Positions 17,509 through 26,017 of a stretch of 64,000 bases of DNA are shown one piece after another (position 1 is the stretch's first letter; each line of letters opens with the position of its first letter). The position numbers were made by a program, and so were the translations under genes. Below the pieces are notes generated by a model, which saw only the letters and a list, made by a program, of their open reading frames with translations, did no database searches and was not told where the DNA came from. The DNA comes from Paratractidigestivibacter sp003150175 (lineage in GTDB: Bacteria > Actinomycetota > Coriobacteriia > Coriobacteriales > Atopobiaceae). The stretch is from assembly GCF_964283195.1 (NCBI RefSeq), contig NZ_CAXYLH010000003.1. The stretch is one strand, 5' to 3'.

Positions 17509-18117
17509 CTAGAGCTCGCGGCGGGCCTCGATGGCGCGCCCGAGGGTGACCTCGTCGGCGTACTCGAGGTCGCCGCCCACGGGCAGGCCGCTCGCAAGGC
17601 GCGTAACGCGGATGCCGAGCGGGTGGATCTGGCGGGCCAGGTAGGTCGCGGTCGTCTCGCCCTCGACGTCGGGGTTCGTGGCCAAGATGACCTCGCCGAC
17701 CTCGTCGGACGCCAGGCGGGCCAGGAGCTCGCGGACGTGCAGCTGGTCGGGGCCGATCTTGTCCATCGGGCTGATGACGCCGCCGAGCACGTGGTACAGG
17801 CCGCGATACGTGCCCGTGCGCTCGATGGCCTGCACGTCGCGCGGCTCGCCGACGACGCAGATGGTCGAGCGGTCGCGGCTCGGGTCCTCGCAGACGTCGC
17901 ATTTCTCGCGCGTGGCGTAGCTGAAGCACACCGGGCAGAAGTGGACCTGCTGCTTGACCTCGAGGATCGCGTTGGCGAGGCGCCGCGCCTCCTCGGCATC
18001 CGCCTCGAGCAGGTAATACGCGATGCGCTGGGCCGACTTCGGGCCGATGCCCGGGAGCCTGCCCAGCTCATCGAGGAGGCGTTGCAGCGCATGGCCGTCG
18101 TTTGCCTGGTAGTCCAT
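17509..18117 (-). CDS. recR: Recombination mediator protein RecR
   Basis: A 202-residue protein that with RecO loads RecA onto gapped DNA. It has the full RecR order: a helix-hairpin-helix at the N-terminus (ELGRLPGIGPKSAQRIAYYLL), a four-cysteine zinc finger (CPVCFSYATREKCDVC, residues about 60-75), a Toprim domain with CVVGEPRDVQAIERTG and ATNPDVEGETTATYLA, and the C-terminal Walker-B-like tail. It follows ybaB by 30 bp in the classic dnaX-ybaB-recR operon. Length and all motifs are normal. Confidence 0.97.
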   Translation of the reverse strand: MDYQANDGHALQRLLDELGRLPGIGPKSAQRIAYYLLEADAEEARRLANAILEVKQQVHFCPVCFSYATREKCDVCEDPSRDRSTICVVGEPRDVQAIERTGTYRGLYHVLGGVISPMDKIGPDQLHVRELLARLASDEVGEVILATNPDVEGETTATYLARQIHPLGIRVTRLASGLPVGGDLEYADEVTLGRAIEARREL

Positions 18118-18147
18118 GGTGTTCGGACGCCTCGTTCCCGAAGGCGC

Positions 18148-18483
18148 CTAAAAGAGGCCCGGGATGTTGAGGCCGCCGGTCACGGCGCTCATCTGCTTGC
18201 TGGCCATCTGCTCTGCCTGCTCGAGGGCGTCGTTGACGGCGGCGAGGACCATGTCCTGCAGCATGTCGACATCCTCGGGGTCCACGGCCTCGGGGTCGAT
18301 GGTCACGCTGGTCACGCGCATGTCGCCCGTGGCGGTGACCTTGACCATGCCGCCGCCCGTGCTGGCCGAGACCTCGGTCTCGGAGGCGCGCTGCTGGGCG
18401 GCGAGGAGCTGCTCCTGCATCTTGCGCGCCTGCGCCATCATCTGGTTGCGGTTCATGCCGCCCATGTTGAATCCCTTGGACAT
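18148..18483 (-). CDS. ybaB: YbaB/EbfC family nucleoid-associated protein
   Basis: A 111-residue dimeric DNA-binding protein of unknown exact role, found between dnaX and recR in most bacteria. ATG 18483 (MSKGFNMGGMNRNQMM) is chosen because AGGAGG lies 7 nt upstream; a longer frame to 18516 has no such site. The typical helix ARKMQEQLLAAQQRASETEV is followed by GGGMVKVTATGDMRVTSV and then DPEAVDPEDVDMLQDMV, the family core. It ends GLNIPGLF as usual for the family. Confidence 0.95.
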   Translation of the reverse strand: MSKGFNMGGMNRNQMMAQARKMQEQLLAAQQRASETEVSASTGGGMVKVTATGDMRVTSVTIDPEAVDPEDVDMLQDMVLAAVNDALEQAEQMASKQMSAVTGGLNIPGLF

Positions 18484-18560
18484 GTTCGTTCCTCCTGGTT
18501 CGGCCCTTCCCCACAAAGAAGGGCGCTGGTCTTCTTGCTTGATCGTGCGCCGGCCGGCGA

Positions 18561-20954
18561 TTACTCGTCGTCGGCGTCGTCGGCGGGCTCGTCGGCGAAC
18601 TCGGAGCCGTCGGACGGGTCGGCCTCGACGCCCTCGTCATCATACGAGACGTCGGCGTCGTCCTCGTCGGCGACGGGCTTCTCTACAGAAACATTGGTCG
18701 GCGCGCCGAACACGTCGGTGAGCCCGGCGAGGATGTCGCTGAACTCGGGCGCGAGGTCGGCGGGGTCGACCGGGGCCGAGACGGCGGGCTGCTGGGCGGC
18801 CGAGGGCGCAGGCGCGCTCGCCGGGGCGCTGGGCGCGGTCGACGGTGCCGCAGCCGCAGCGGGCTGCGCCATCGGTGCGGGCGCGGGGACGGGAGCCGTG
18901 ACCGGGGCGGGAGTGGGAGGTGCCGCCGACGCCGCGGCGGCAGGGTCGTCCCAGGGCATCGGGTAGTCGGCACCCATCGCCTCGGACGGCGCGTCCGCAT
19001 AGGCGGAGTCGGGGACGTACTCGGGCTCGGGCGGCTGCGGCGCGACCGGTTGCGGGGCGGGAGCGGGAGCCGTGGCCGGGGCCGGACGCGGGGCGGGCCG
19101 AGGGGCCGCCGGGCGCGGCGCCGCGGGGGCAACGGGCCTCTGAGCTGCGGCGGGTTGAGGTGCCGGAGCCTGCGCCGCGGGCTTCGGTGCGGCACCGACC
19201 TCGGTGAAGACGACCTTCCTGTGTCCGAACACCGCGTGCACAGCGGGATCGACCACCGCGCGGACGTCGCCGCGCTCGAGCATCTTCAGCGCGAAGCCGG
19301 AGCCGGCGGGCAGGCCGACGGTGAGCGTCTCCCCATCGTCGGAGACCGGCGAGGCGGACAGCAGCAGGGAGCGTTTGGCGGGAGACTGCTTGAGCGGGCC
19401 GTCGACAACCTGCTTCCAGGCGCGCTGCAGCGCAGCGGGCGCCATGGGGGCGGAGGACGCCGCGGCGGCGGGCTGCGGGGCCATCGCCGGCTGAGGCACT
19501 GGCTGCTGCGGGCGGGCCGGTTGCCGCGCGGGCTGCTGCGGGCGGGCCGGTTGCTGCGCGGGCTGCGGGGCCATCGTCGGTTGAGGCGCGGGCTGCTGCA
19601 CGAATGCGGGCTGAGATGTCATCGCCGGCTGGGACACCCCGGCACCTCCGTTGCCAGCTCGGCGCTCGCCAGCTGCGCGACTCGTGTCAGCAAAGGGAGC
19701 CGGGGCTGCCGGAGCGGGAGCTGCCGACGTCGGCACTTGAGAAGCCGCAGTGCTCGCGACACCGGGCGCGGCTGTCGGCCCAGCGACCGGCACCGCCGCG
19801 AACGCACCTCTTTCCAGCTTCTGCTCGAGGATGGCGAGGCGATCGGCGAGCGCCTCGACCGTGAGGTCCGTCTCCGGCCGCGCGATCCGCGTGAAGGCGA
19901 TCTCCAGAACGAGCCGCTGGTTGGTGGCGGTGCGCATCTCGCTCGAGGCGTCGCCGAGCACGGTGAGCGTGCGGGCCACGCGGTCGGGGGAGCCGAACGC
20001 GGCCGCCTCGGCGCGCAGGGCGTCGAGGGCCTCCCCCGTCGCGCTCACCGCGCCCGGAGCGTCCGGCGCGACCGATACAACGTAGACGTCGCGCACATGC
20101 CCGGCGAGCTCGCGCGTAAACTGGAGCAGGTCGCGGCCCGATCCCACGAGCTTCTCGACCTCGGCAAAGAGCGCCGGCACGTCCCTTTGGGCGAGCGCCG
20201 TCGCGGTGGTGCCCAGAACGGACCCGGAAACCTCGCCGAGGAAGTCCTGCGCCGCCTTGACGCCGATATGCCCGTTGCCGAAGACGCTGAGCTGCTCGAG
20301 CGAGGTCAGCGCGTCGCGCATGCCGCCGCGCGCGTGGCGCACGACGAGCTCGAGCGCGGCGTCGTCGAAGGTGAAGCCCTCGCGGCCGCACACATAGGCG
20401 AGGTGCGCCTGCATCTCGTCGGGTGCGATCGAGTGGAAGTCGAAGCGCTGCACGCGCGAGAGGATCGTGGGCAGGACCTTCTGGGGGTCGGTCGTGCACA
20501 TGATGAAGACGACGTGCTCGGGCGGCTCCTCGAGCGTCTTCAGCAACGCGTTGAACGCCGCCGTGGTCAGCATATGGACCTCGTCGATGATGTAGACCTT
20601 GCAACGGCCCATCGTCGGGGCATAGTTAACGCGGCTGATGATCTCGTCGCGGACGTTGTCCACGCCGGTGCGCGACGCGGCGTCGAGCTCGGCCACGTCG
20701 GGGTGCTCGCCCGCGGCGATGAGCCGGCACTGCTCGCAGGTGCCGTCGGGCAGGCCCTCGCCCTTCTCGCACATGAGGGCCTTGGCAAGCAGGCGCGCCA
20801 TGGTGGTCTTGCCCGTGCCGCGCGGTCCGCAAAAGAGGTACGCATGGCTCGTCTTGTGCTCCGAAACAGCGCGCATGAGCGTCTCGACCACGTGTTTTTG
20901 GCCGACGACCTGCTCGAACGTCTGTGGGCGGTACTTTGTATAGAGCGATTCCAT
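18561..20954 (-). CDS. dnaX: DNA polymerase III subunit gamma/tau
   Basis: The clamp-loader ATPase of the replisome, 797 residues from ATG 20954 (GGAGG 4 nt upstream). A longer frame adds 78 unrelated residues and is rejected. Walker A GPRGTGKT is at 43-50, Walker B is IIDEVHML near 125, and SRC-type sensing is replaced by the usual LSRVQRFDFHSI context. The zinc region has Cys62, Cys73 and Cys76, but the remaining position of the four-ligand pattern (E. coli C73) is Asp (PDGTCEQC). Residues about 410-500 and 600-720 are long Pro/Ala/Gln linkers with tandem QPAxPQ-type repeats, and an acidic tail ends the protein. No slippery heptamer for a gamma frameshift was found. Confidence 0.95.
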   Translation of the reverse strand: MESLYTKYRPQTFEQVVGQKHVVETLMRAVSEHKTSHAYLFCGPRGTGKTTMARLLAKALMCEKGEGLPDGTCEQCRLIAAGEHPDVAELDAASRTGVDNVRDEIISRVNYAPTMGRCKVYIIDEVHMLTTAAFNALLKTLEEPPEHVVFIMCTTDPQKVLPTILSRVQRFDFHSIAPDEMQAHLAYVCGREGFTFDDAALELVVRHARGGMRDALTSLEQLSVFGNGHIGVKAAQDFLGEVSGSVLGTTATALAQRDVPALFAEVEKLVGSGRDLLQFTRELAGHVRDVYVVSVAPDAPGAVSATGEALDALRAEAAAFGSPDRVARTLTVLGDASSEMRTATNQRLVLEIAFTRIARPETDLTVEALADRLAILEQKLERGAFAAVPVAGPTAAPGVASTAASQVPTSAAPAPAAPAPFADTSRAAGERRAGNGGAGVSQPAMTSQPAFVQQPAPQPTMAPQPAQQPARPQQPARQPARPQQPVPQPAMAPQPAAAASSAPMAPAALQRAWKQVVDGPLKQSPAKRSLLLSASPVSDDGETLTVGLPAGSGFALKMLERGDVRAVVDPAVHAVFGHRKVVFTEVGAAPKPAAQAPAPQPAAAQRPVAPAAPRPAAPRPAPRPAPATAPAPAPQPVAPQPPEPEYVPDSAYADAPSEAMGADYPMPWDDPAAAASAAPPTPAPVTAPVPAPAPMAQPAAAAAPSTAPSAPASAPAPSAAQQPAVSAPVDPADLAPEFSDILAGLTDVFGAPTNVSVEKPVADEDDADVSYDDEGVEADPSDGSEFADEPADDADDE

Positions 20955-20988
20955 GCGGCCTCCGCGGCTTCTCGATAGCTGGGCTACC

Positions 20989-20994
20989 AGTATA
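20989..20994 (-). promoter_or_regulatory. -10 box (TATACT) of the dnaX-ybaB-recR operon
   Basis: TATACT on the minus strand 34 bp before the dnaX ATG. It is preceded by GGG rather than an extended TG, and the -35 region is poorly conserved. Confidence 0.4.
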
Positions 20995-21100
20995 CCCGTG
21001 AGCGCCGCCGGCCGAGGGAAGGCAGGCGGCGCCCTGGAAAGAAGCGCGCGGGCGGCGAGGTCGCGCGGTCCCGTCAACGGCGGACGGGGCCGCCCATGGC

Positions 21101-22243
21101 TTAAAGCGCGCGAATCGAGGGTTTGATGAGATCCAGCAGGATCTGGTCCGCACAAAGGGAATCCGCCTGAGTATCGGCGAGCGTGCACCTACCACCGGAT
21201 TGAAGGTCGATCAGCTCCGAGACGCTCTCTTCCGAGTAGTACGGGCTCGGCTTTTCCTTCAAGTTTTGCTGATAGTCGTACATCCAGCCCCAGCGCGTCA
21301 TCCAGATCTCTGCATACTTTCCGCCCCTGAGCTCGACGTCGGCGATGCACCCGCTGCCGATGTCACCCACTGCATACACGGGGCCGTTATTGCCTTCAAT
21401 CGAGCATACCGCCATATTGCTGTACTTCTTTGAGTACACCGTCACGGTATCGCCCTCGACCGTGACCTTCACGCGACCGTCCCAGCAGGCGGGCAGGTCG
21501 AGCTGGAACGTCTGGGCAGTAACGTGACGGGCGGCCTTCGCCTCCTCCGCCTTCTTTTGCGCGATGGCGTCGTCACGGCGCTTGGTGGCCGCATCCCGGA
21601 GGCTCTTTGCAGCGTCGTCCGAATCGACACCGCCCAGCATCGCGTAATGCGTGGCATCGGAAAGCTGCCCGTCTGTTACGTCGAGCGCCGCCACGGGGGA
21701 AAGCGCAATCGCGACCGTCCCGCCCGACTCGGCGGAAAGGTCGATGCTCACATCGGGGTCGAGGTCCCCCACCTCGCACGCGATCGTGTTGTCCGGATAG
21801 GTGTACACCGTGCCGTCAGCGGCAATGGGCGACGCGACGACGACCAGTTCGTACGTACCCTGGGAGAGCTCGATACCTGCGCCTGTTGAGTCCACGTATT
21901 GGACCTCGTCGACCGACGAGCCGTCCGACTTCGTCCCCGAGACCTTGACCGGGGGCTTCGAGGCGCCCGCCGCGGTGTCCCACCCGTCGGCGGACACCGT
22001 CACCTTGACGCTATAGAGCGCCGCCGCGCGCTCGCGGGCAATTTGGGCGGCCTTCTGTTGCTGGTCGTAGTGCCACCACGCCGCGCCGGCGACAAGGCAC
22101 ACCGCAGCGACGACGATGGCGATCACCTTGACGTGGGACTTCTTTGCGGGGACAGCACTCGTCGCGTCCTCAAGCGGGTGCCCGCATTCCGGGCAGAACG
22201 CCGCCTCGTCATCTATCTCATGATGGCAATAAGGGCAAATCAT
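21101..22243 (-). CDS. Zinc-ribbon membrane-anchored protein with extracytoplasmic domain, function unknown
   Basis: A 380-residue protein from ATG 22243 (MICPYCHHEIDDEAAFCPEC); the longer frame to 22303 lacks a better site. Residues 3-20 form a CPYC-x11-CPEC zinc ribbon. A transmembrane helix (VKVIAIVVAAVCLVAGAAWW) follows at about 37-57, then a short coiled segment and a long outer region rich in beta strands. A coiled stretch (SLRDAATKRRDDAIAQKKAEEAKAARH) splits two beta-rich parts. The layout resembles the cytoplasmic zinc-ribbon plus outer sensor proteins common in actinobacteria and firmicutes. It lies 72 bp downstream of the oxidoreductase gene start side, on the same strand. No enzyme motif is seen. 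Confidence 0.78.
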   Translation of the reverse strand: MICPYCHHEIDDEAAFCPECGHPLEDATSAVPAKKSHVKVIAIVVAAVCLVAGAAWWHYDQQQKAAQIARERAAALYSVKVTVSADGWDTAAGASKPPVKVSGTKSDGSSVDEVQYVDSTGAGIELSQGTYELVVVASPIAADGTVYTYPDNTIACEVGDLDPDVSIDLSAESGGTVAIALSPVAALDVTDGQLSDATHYAMLGGVDSDDAAKSLRDAATKRRDDAIAQKKAEEAKAARHVTAQTFQLDLPACWDGRVKVTVEGDTVTVYSKKYSNMAVCSIEGNNGPVYAVGDIGSGCIADVELRGGKYAEIWMTRWGWMYDYQQNLKEKPSPYYSEESVSELIDLQSGGRCTLADTQADSLCADQILLDLIKPSIRAL

Positions 22244-22315
22244 GTTCGCTCCGTCCGACGCAACGATTCGTGGGAAAAGCGCAGCATCCGCAGGGGCCGC
22301 CACACGAGGGACGCG

Positions 22316-23302
22316 CTACATTCGCGCGCGGACCGCGTCCAGAAGCTCGGCGTTGCGCACCGTCGCCGCAAGCGGCATGACCGGGCTCTCGGCCGCCCCG
22401 GAGCGAAGAAGCCCGCAGAAGTGCGCGATCTCGCCGTGGAAGTCGTCGGGATCGTAAGGCGCCTCGACGACCTCGTCGGGACGGCCCGCCCGGTGGACGA
22501 CGGCGCGCTCCGGCCGATGCGCGCGCTCAACGGCGATGCTGCCGTTCTCACAGGTAATCAGGCATGAGCAGTCGTAGTTGGCGGAGTCTCCCGCCCAAGC
22601 GACGGTTGCCTCGACATCTCCCGCGAACTCAAGCTCCGCGCGGCCCGCCCAGTCCACACGGCCGCCGGGCACTTCTTTCCAACGCGCGAGGGCAGATACG
22701 CCCGTCGGCGCGCCGCACGTCAGTTCCTCGACCCAGCTCATGGGATAGCAGCCCAGGTCATACAGGGCGCCGCCGCCCACGGGCTCGGCAAGGTAGCCGA
22801 GGCGGCCCTCGCCGTAGTCGACGAGCTGCGCGCAGTCGATCCGGCAAACCCGCCCCAGCTCACCGGTGCCAAGAAGTGCCTGTACACGGGAATGGAGCGG
22901 CACGAACCGGCACTTCATCGCCTCGACGAAGAGCACGCCGGTTTCACGTGCAACGGCGGCGACCTCGCGAGCCTCGTCTGCCGTGAGCACCGCCGGTTTC
23001 TCGCAGAGCACGGCCTTTCCGGCGCGCAGAGCGCAGACGGCCCAGCGCGCGTGCATCGAGTGCGGGAGCGCCAGGTAGATGGCATCGACCTCGGTGTCGG
23101 CGAGCAGCCGCTCATGCGCCGCCGCGCCATCGGCCCCATCAGCGTAGATGCGCGCCGGCGCAAACGCCGCGAGCCGCTCGGCAGACCGCCCGGACACCGC
23201 GACGAGCTCCGCGCCCGCGACCCCCACAAGGCTGGCGGTGAACCTCTTTGCGATCCCGCCGGCGCCGAGGATTCCCCAGCGAACCGTCCCCTCAACTGCC
23301 AT
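22316..23302 (-). CDS. Gfo/Idh/MocA family NAD(P)-dependent oxidoreductase
   Basis: A 328-residue protein from ATG 23302 with GGGAGG 6 nt upstream; the open frame continues to 24058 through the opposite-strand ferredoxin gene and is not coding there. The N-terminal Rossmann fold shows WGILGAGGIAKRF and LVAVSGRS. CEKPAVLTADEA carries the Lys of the EKP motif (about residue 96). The C-terminal alpha/beta domain has GGGALYDLGCYPMSW, the usual GGG-xxDxGxH region with Cys-Tyr in place of His. Substrates in the family are sugars, inositols and dihydrodiols; the real substrate is unknown. The altered His position may signal a changed reaction. Single gene. Confidence 0.9.
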   Translation of the reverse strand: MAVEGTVRWGILGAGGIAKRFTASLVGVAGAELVAVSGRSAERLAAFAPARIYADGADGAAAHERLLADTEVDAIYLALPHSMHARWAVCALRAGKAVLCEKPAVLTADEAREVAAVARETGVLFVEAMKCRFVPLHSRVQALLGTGELGRVCRIDCAQLVDYGEGRLGYLAEPVGGGALYDLGCYPMSWVEELTCGAPTGVSALARWKEVPGGRVDWAGRAELEFAGDVEATVAWAGDSANYDCSCLITCENGSIAVERAHRPERAVVHRAGRPDEVVEAPYDPDDFHGEIAHFCGLLRSGAAESPVMPLAATVRNAELLDAVRARM

Positions 23303-23404
23303 GGCAACCTCCCGTCGTCGCTTCTCTTTGCCAAGATAGCGCATGGGGTGGCGGCAGGGCACCGGATGCCTCTCAGGTGATAGCATTTTGCCATTGCGCC
23401 GCGG

Positions 23405-23950
23405 ATGAGGGATCCCGGCGCCGCAACGATCCCAAGCGGCAAGAAGCGCGAGGCCAACGTGGCCAGCATCGATCACGAACGCTGCGTGGGCTGCGGCCGC
23501 TGCATCGCCGTGTGCAACCAGGACGCCATCCATCCCGACTACGACGCGGCGCCCGAGGTCCTCAACTACAAGATCGCCGAGTACACGAAGGCCGTCGTCG
23601 ACGGGCGTCCCTCTTTCCACGTCAGCCTCGCCATCGACGTGAGCCCCAACTGCGACTGCCACGACGAGAACGACAAGCCCATCGTCGGCGACATCGGCTT
23701 CTTTGCGAGCTTCGACCCGGTCGCGCTCGACCAGGCGTGCATCGACGCCGTCCAGGCCGCCGCTCCCCTGCCCGACACCGAGTTCACGCGCATGCGCCAG
23801 AAGCTCGAGGACGCCGGCGAGCTCGACGAAGAGCACGCGGGCGACAAGCTCTACATCACGCATCCGGACACGGACTGGCAGAGCTGCATCGAGCACGCCG
23901 AGAAGATCGGGCTCGGCACCCACGAGTACGAGCTCGTCCGCGTGAAGTAG
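23405..23950 (+). CDS. DUF362-type 4Fe-4S protein, C-terminal half only (probably 5'-truncated)
   Basis: A 181-residue frame matching the second half of DUF362 ferredoxin proteins. It has HERCVGCGRCIAVCNQDAIH, one 4Fe-4S motif, at about 26-45. A linker with EYTKAVVDGRPSFHVSLAIDVSPNCDC follows, then VGDIGFFASFDPVALDQACID. Full-length members are about 370 residues and carry an N-terminal domain that is absent here, because the space upstream belongs to the divergent oxidoreductase gene. ATG 23405 has no ribosome site. GTG 23459 has GAGG 5 nt upstream and would give a 163-residue ferredoxin-like product. It may be a remnant or a functional short ferredoxin; I favour a remnant. Confidence 0.72.
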   Translation: MRDPGAATIPSGKKREANVASIDHERCVGCGRCIAVCNQDAIHPDYDAAPEVLNYKIAEYTKAVVDGRPSFHVSLAIDVSPNCDCHDENDKPIVGDIGFFASFDPVALDQACIDAVQAAAPLPDTEFTRMRQKLEDAGELDEEHAGDKLYITHPDTDWQSCIEHAEKIGLGTHEYELVRVK

Positions 23951-24001
23951 GTTTTCGCGCGCGGCGCGCCGGGCGCGGGTCGCCGCAGCAGCGCCGACAC
24001 A

Positions 24002-24075
24002 CGAAGCTCCCTCCCGTTTTGCCCAAAACACCGCCTCAAACAGGCAACGTATGGGCAAAACCGGAGGGAGCTTCG
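24002..24075. repeat. 24-bp inverted repeat (long hairpin) between convergent genes
   Basis: The arms 24002-24025 and 24052-24075 match over 24 bp with one mismatch around a 26-nt loop. Each arm joins a GAAGCTCCCTCC part with a TTTTGCCCA part. The position between convergent stops suggests a two-way terminator or a dispersed palindromic element. Confidence 0.7.
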
Positions 24076-24117
24076 CTGTTTTCTTGGCAAGAAGGACCGC
24101 GCAGGCCTCAAGCTCGC

Positions 24118-25209
24118 CTACTGCCCGATCTCGGCGAGCTTCTGCGTCACGCGCCCTTGCACCTCAAGGTAGTACGCGCAGTCCGATGCAGAGAGCGCAT
24201 CCTCGTCGATATCGTCGATCTTTGAGACCCAATCGGCGTAGCTGGTCATCATCTTTCCGTAGTCGGCGAGCATGGCGGCGTCATTGCCGGACTCCTTGTA
24301 CTTCTTCATGAAGTCGACGTACTGGTTCATGAAGTCCTCGTAGCTGTCCATGGTCTCCTTAAAGGAGGGCGTCACACCACCGGAGACGGAGCTCGCCGAC
24401 GAGTCTCCAGAGGAAGCAGAGGCGCCGTCGCTCTTCTGGTTCTCCGCGGGAGCGGGGGCAGAAGCGGAGGACGCATCCGAGGAATCAACCGATACCTCCA
24501 TCGTGTTGAAGCCCTTGTACGAGAGGCTCACCTTGACGCCGTCGGCGTTTTTGGCGTTGAAGCTCGTATCGCCCTTCGAATAGTCGACGTTAAAGCCGGC
24601 GGCGATGCAGGCATCGGCGTACGCCGCGAACGCAGAAGCGTCAGTATCCCCCACAGACGCCGAGAAGTACGTCGACCTGTCGGCGCTGACCTTGCCCTTC
24701 TTCGACGCGGGCGCGGGCACCAGAGCGCCGGCGCCTGAGGTCGGCCACGCAAGATCGCTCATCTCTACCGCTGCGTCGAGCATCACGCTGATTTCCTTGC
24801 TCGACGAGTAATACGAAAGCCGGAGATGATTCCCGTCCTCCGTATACGCCTCGTAGCTCTGCGTCATGGACTCTGCGTCCGTCGTGAAGCCCTTTTGCTT
24901 GCAGCTCTCAACGTATGCGTTGTACTGCGACTCGTCGCAGTTCGAGATGGTTGCGCTGAACGCATCGTCCGAATTGGCGATCACCTCGCCCTTCTTTGTG
25001 GGCGGATCAGGAAGCAGCGTCGCCAGGCCTGAAGTCGGCCATGCCAGGCTCTTCGGCTGATTCTTGACGCAGCTCGAAACTCGGGTAACCACGACGATCA
25101 CCGCGATAACCAGCAGCGCAACAGCCCATTTCTTCATCTTGCGGCCTTTACGCTTAGGCGACTTCGTCGCTCCGCCCTCGCCATTTTGACCTGCCACTTC
25201 CCAATCCAT
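24118..25209 (-). CDS. Membrane-anchored protein with duplicated WPTSG domains, function unknown
   Basis: A 363-residue protein from ATG 25209 (AAGGA 8 nt upstream; the frame to 25257 is unsupported). A basic N-terminus (KSPKRKGRKMKK) precedes one membrane helix (WAVALLVIAVIVVVTRV, about 28-44). The outer part holds two copies of one domain: the first begins LAWPTSGLATLLPDPPTKKG near residue 57 and the second LAWPTSGAGALVPAPASKKG near residue 155. In both a VxADxxxxFSAxxxxxD stretch and a Tyr-rich helix follow. A Ser/Ala linker leads to a helical C-terminal domain (SFKETMDSYEDFMNQYVDF). The internal duplication is clear from sequence. Secreted-sensor or envelope roles are guesses. Confidence 0.78.
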   Translation of the reverse strand: MDWEVAGQNGEGGATKSPKRKGRKMKKWAVALLVIAVIVVVTRVSSCVKNQPKSLAWPTSGLATLLPDPPTKKGEVIANSDDAFSATISNCDESQYNAYVESCKQKGFTTDAESMTQSYEAYTEDGNHLRLSYYSSSKEISVMLDAAVEMSDLAWPTSGAGALVPAPASKKGKVSADRSTYFSASVGDTDASAFAAYADACIAAGFNVDYSKGDTSFNAKNADGVKVSLSYKGFNTMEVSVDSSDASSASAPAPAENQKSDGASASSGDSSASSVSGGVTPSFKETMDSYEDFMNQYVDFMKKYKESGNDAAMLADYGKMMTSYADWVSKIDDIDEDALSASDCAYYLEVQGRVTQKLAEIGQ

Positions 25210-25280
25210 GAGGCATCCTTCTTTCCAAAAACCAAAAGCGACTGAACAATGGGTCAATTCTGAACTGGCGCACGCAGCGT

Positions 25281-25332
25281 TTCATCAGCTGCCAACTGAA
25301 TTTGAGGGCGAATTCAGTTGGCAGCTGATGAA
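25281..25332. promoter_or_regulatory. Perfect 22-bp inverted repeat in a divergent promoter region
   Basis: The arms 25281-25302 and 25311-25332 are exact complements around an 8-nt loop. The core half-site is AACTGAATT/AATTCAGTT. It lies between the divergent starts at 25209 and 25389. A terminator is unlikely in this position, so an operator or attenuating hairpin fits better. Related TTCAGTT half-sites recur upstream of the kinase gene at 28.9 kb. Confidence 0.6.
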
Positions 25333-25388
25333 AATAACGAAATCAATTCCTACTCTGTTGTCCAGCGGTTTTGGCAAAGGAGGCCGTC

Positions 25389-26009
25389 ATGGACGACGAG
25401 TACAATCTGTCCGCCGGTGAGGCGGTAATCATGCAAAGTGATGGCGTTGAGCTCTTGTGCGGCGGGGAATCCAAGGAACTCGACGAGCTGGTCCTCACGA
25501 ACAAGAACCTCATCCTCGTCAACGAGGTCTCTGTCGGCATCTTTACCACGCAGCGCCTGGTCAAGCGCTGCCCACTTGATTCCATCCTCTGCCCCGAAGG
25601 TTCTCCCCAGGCGTTTCTTGGCAAGAAGAAGGACTCCTACGTCCTCCAGGTCGCCTTCGAGCAGGAGGCAATAACGCTACGCTTTCCCAACAACGAGCGC
25701 CGTGAGGCGAAGCGTTGGGCCGATGCCATCAAGTACGCCGTGGTCGGTGACCTCGATAGCATCGAGACCGAGGAAAGTCAGCTTCCTCTCGAGGTCAGCG
25801 GTCTTGTGGATGGTTTCAAAGGGTTCGCAACGGCCTTCATCAGCGAGGCAACGGACGCTACGGATTCCGCCCCAAAAGCCAGAAAGCCAATCAGGAAGGC
25901 CACAAAGACCGTAGCGGCAGGCAGGTGCACCGGGTGCAGGGCACCCCTGTCCGGCGTTAAGGGAGCCATCGTCACCTGCGATTACTGCGGCACGAAGCAG
26001 ACACTTTAG
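25389..26009 (+). CDS. PH-like domain protein with C-terminal zinc ribbon, function unknown
   Basis: A 206-residue protein from ATG 25389 with AAAGGAGG 6 nt upstream. Residues 1-125 look like a bacterial PH or GRAM-type fold: GVELLCGGESKELDELVLTNKNLILVNEV, then a QRLVKRCPLDSIL strand, and a helix RREAKRWADAIKYAV typical of the last helix of PH domains. The C-terminus is a zinc ribbon, CTGCRAPLSGVKG-then-CDYCG. No membrane segment is present. It lies 8 bp before the SPFH gene, so the two are co-expressed. Such pairs are seen in uncharacterised envelope-stress or phage-related loci. GC content looks lower than in the flanking core genes. Confidence 0.78.
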   Translation: MDDEYNLSAGEAVIMQSDGVELLCGGESKELDELVLTNKNLILVNEVSVGIFTTQRLVKRCPLDSILCPEGSPQAFLGKKKDSYVLQVAFEQEAITLRFPNNERREAKRWADAIKYAVVGDLDSIETEESQLPLEVSGLVDGFKGFATAFISEATDATDSAPKARKPIRKATKTVAAGRCTGCRAPLSGVKGAIVTCDYCGTKQTL

Positions 26010-26017
26010 GAGCAGAT

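Noticed and set aside
20955..21188. 78-codon N-terminal extension of dnaX
   Set aside because: No homology to DnaX, which starts at MESLYTKYRP; it also crosses a -10 box.
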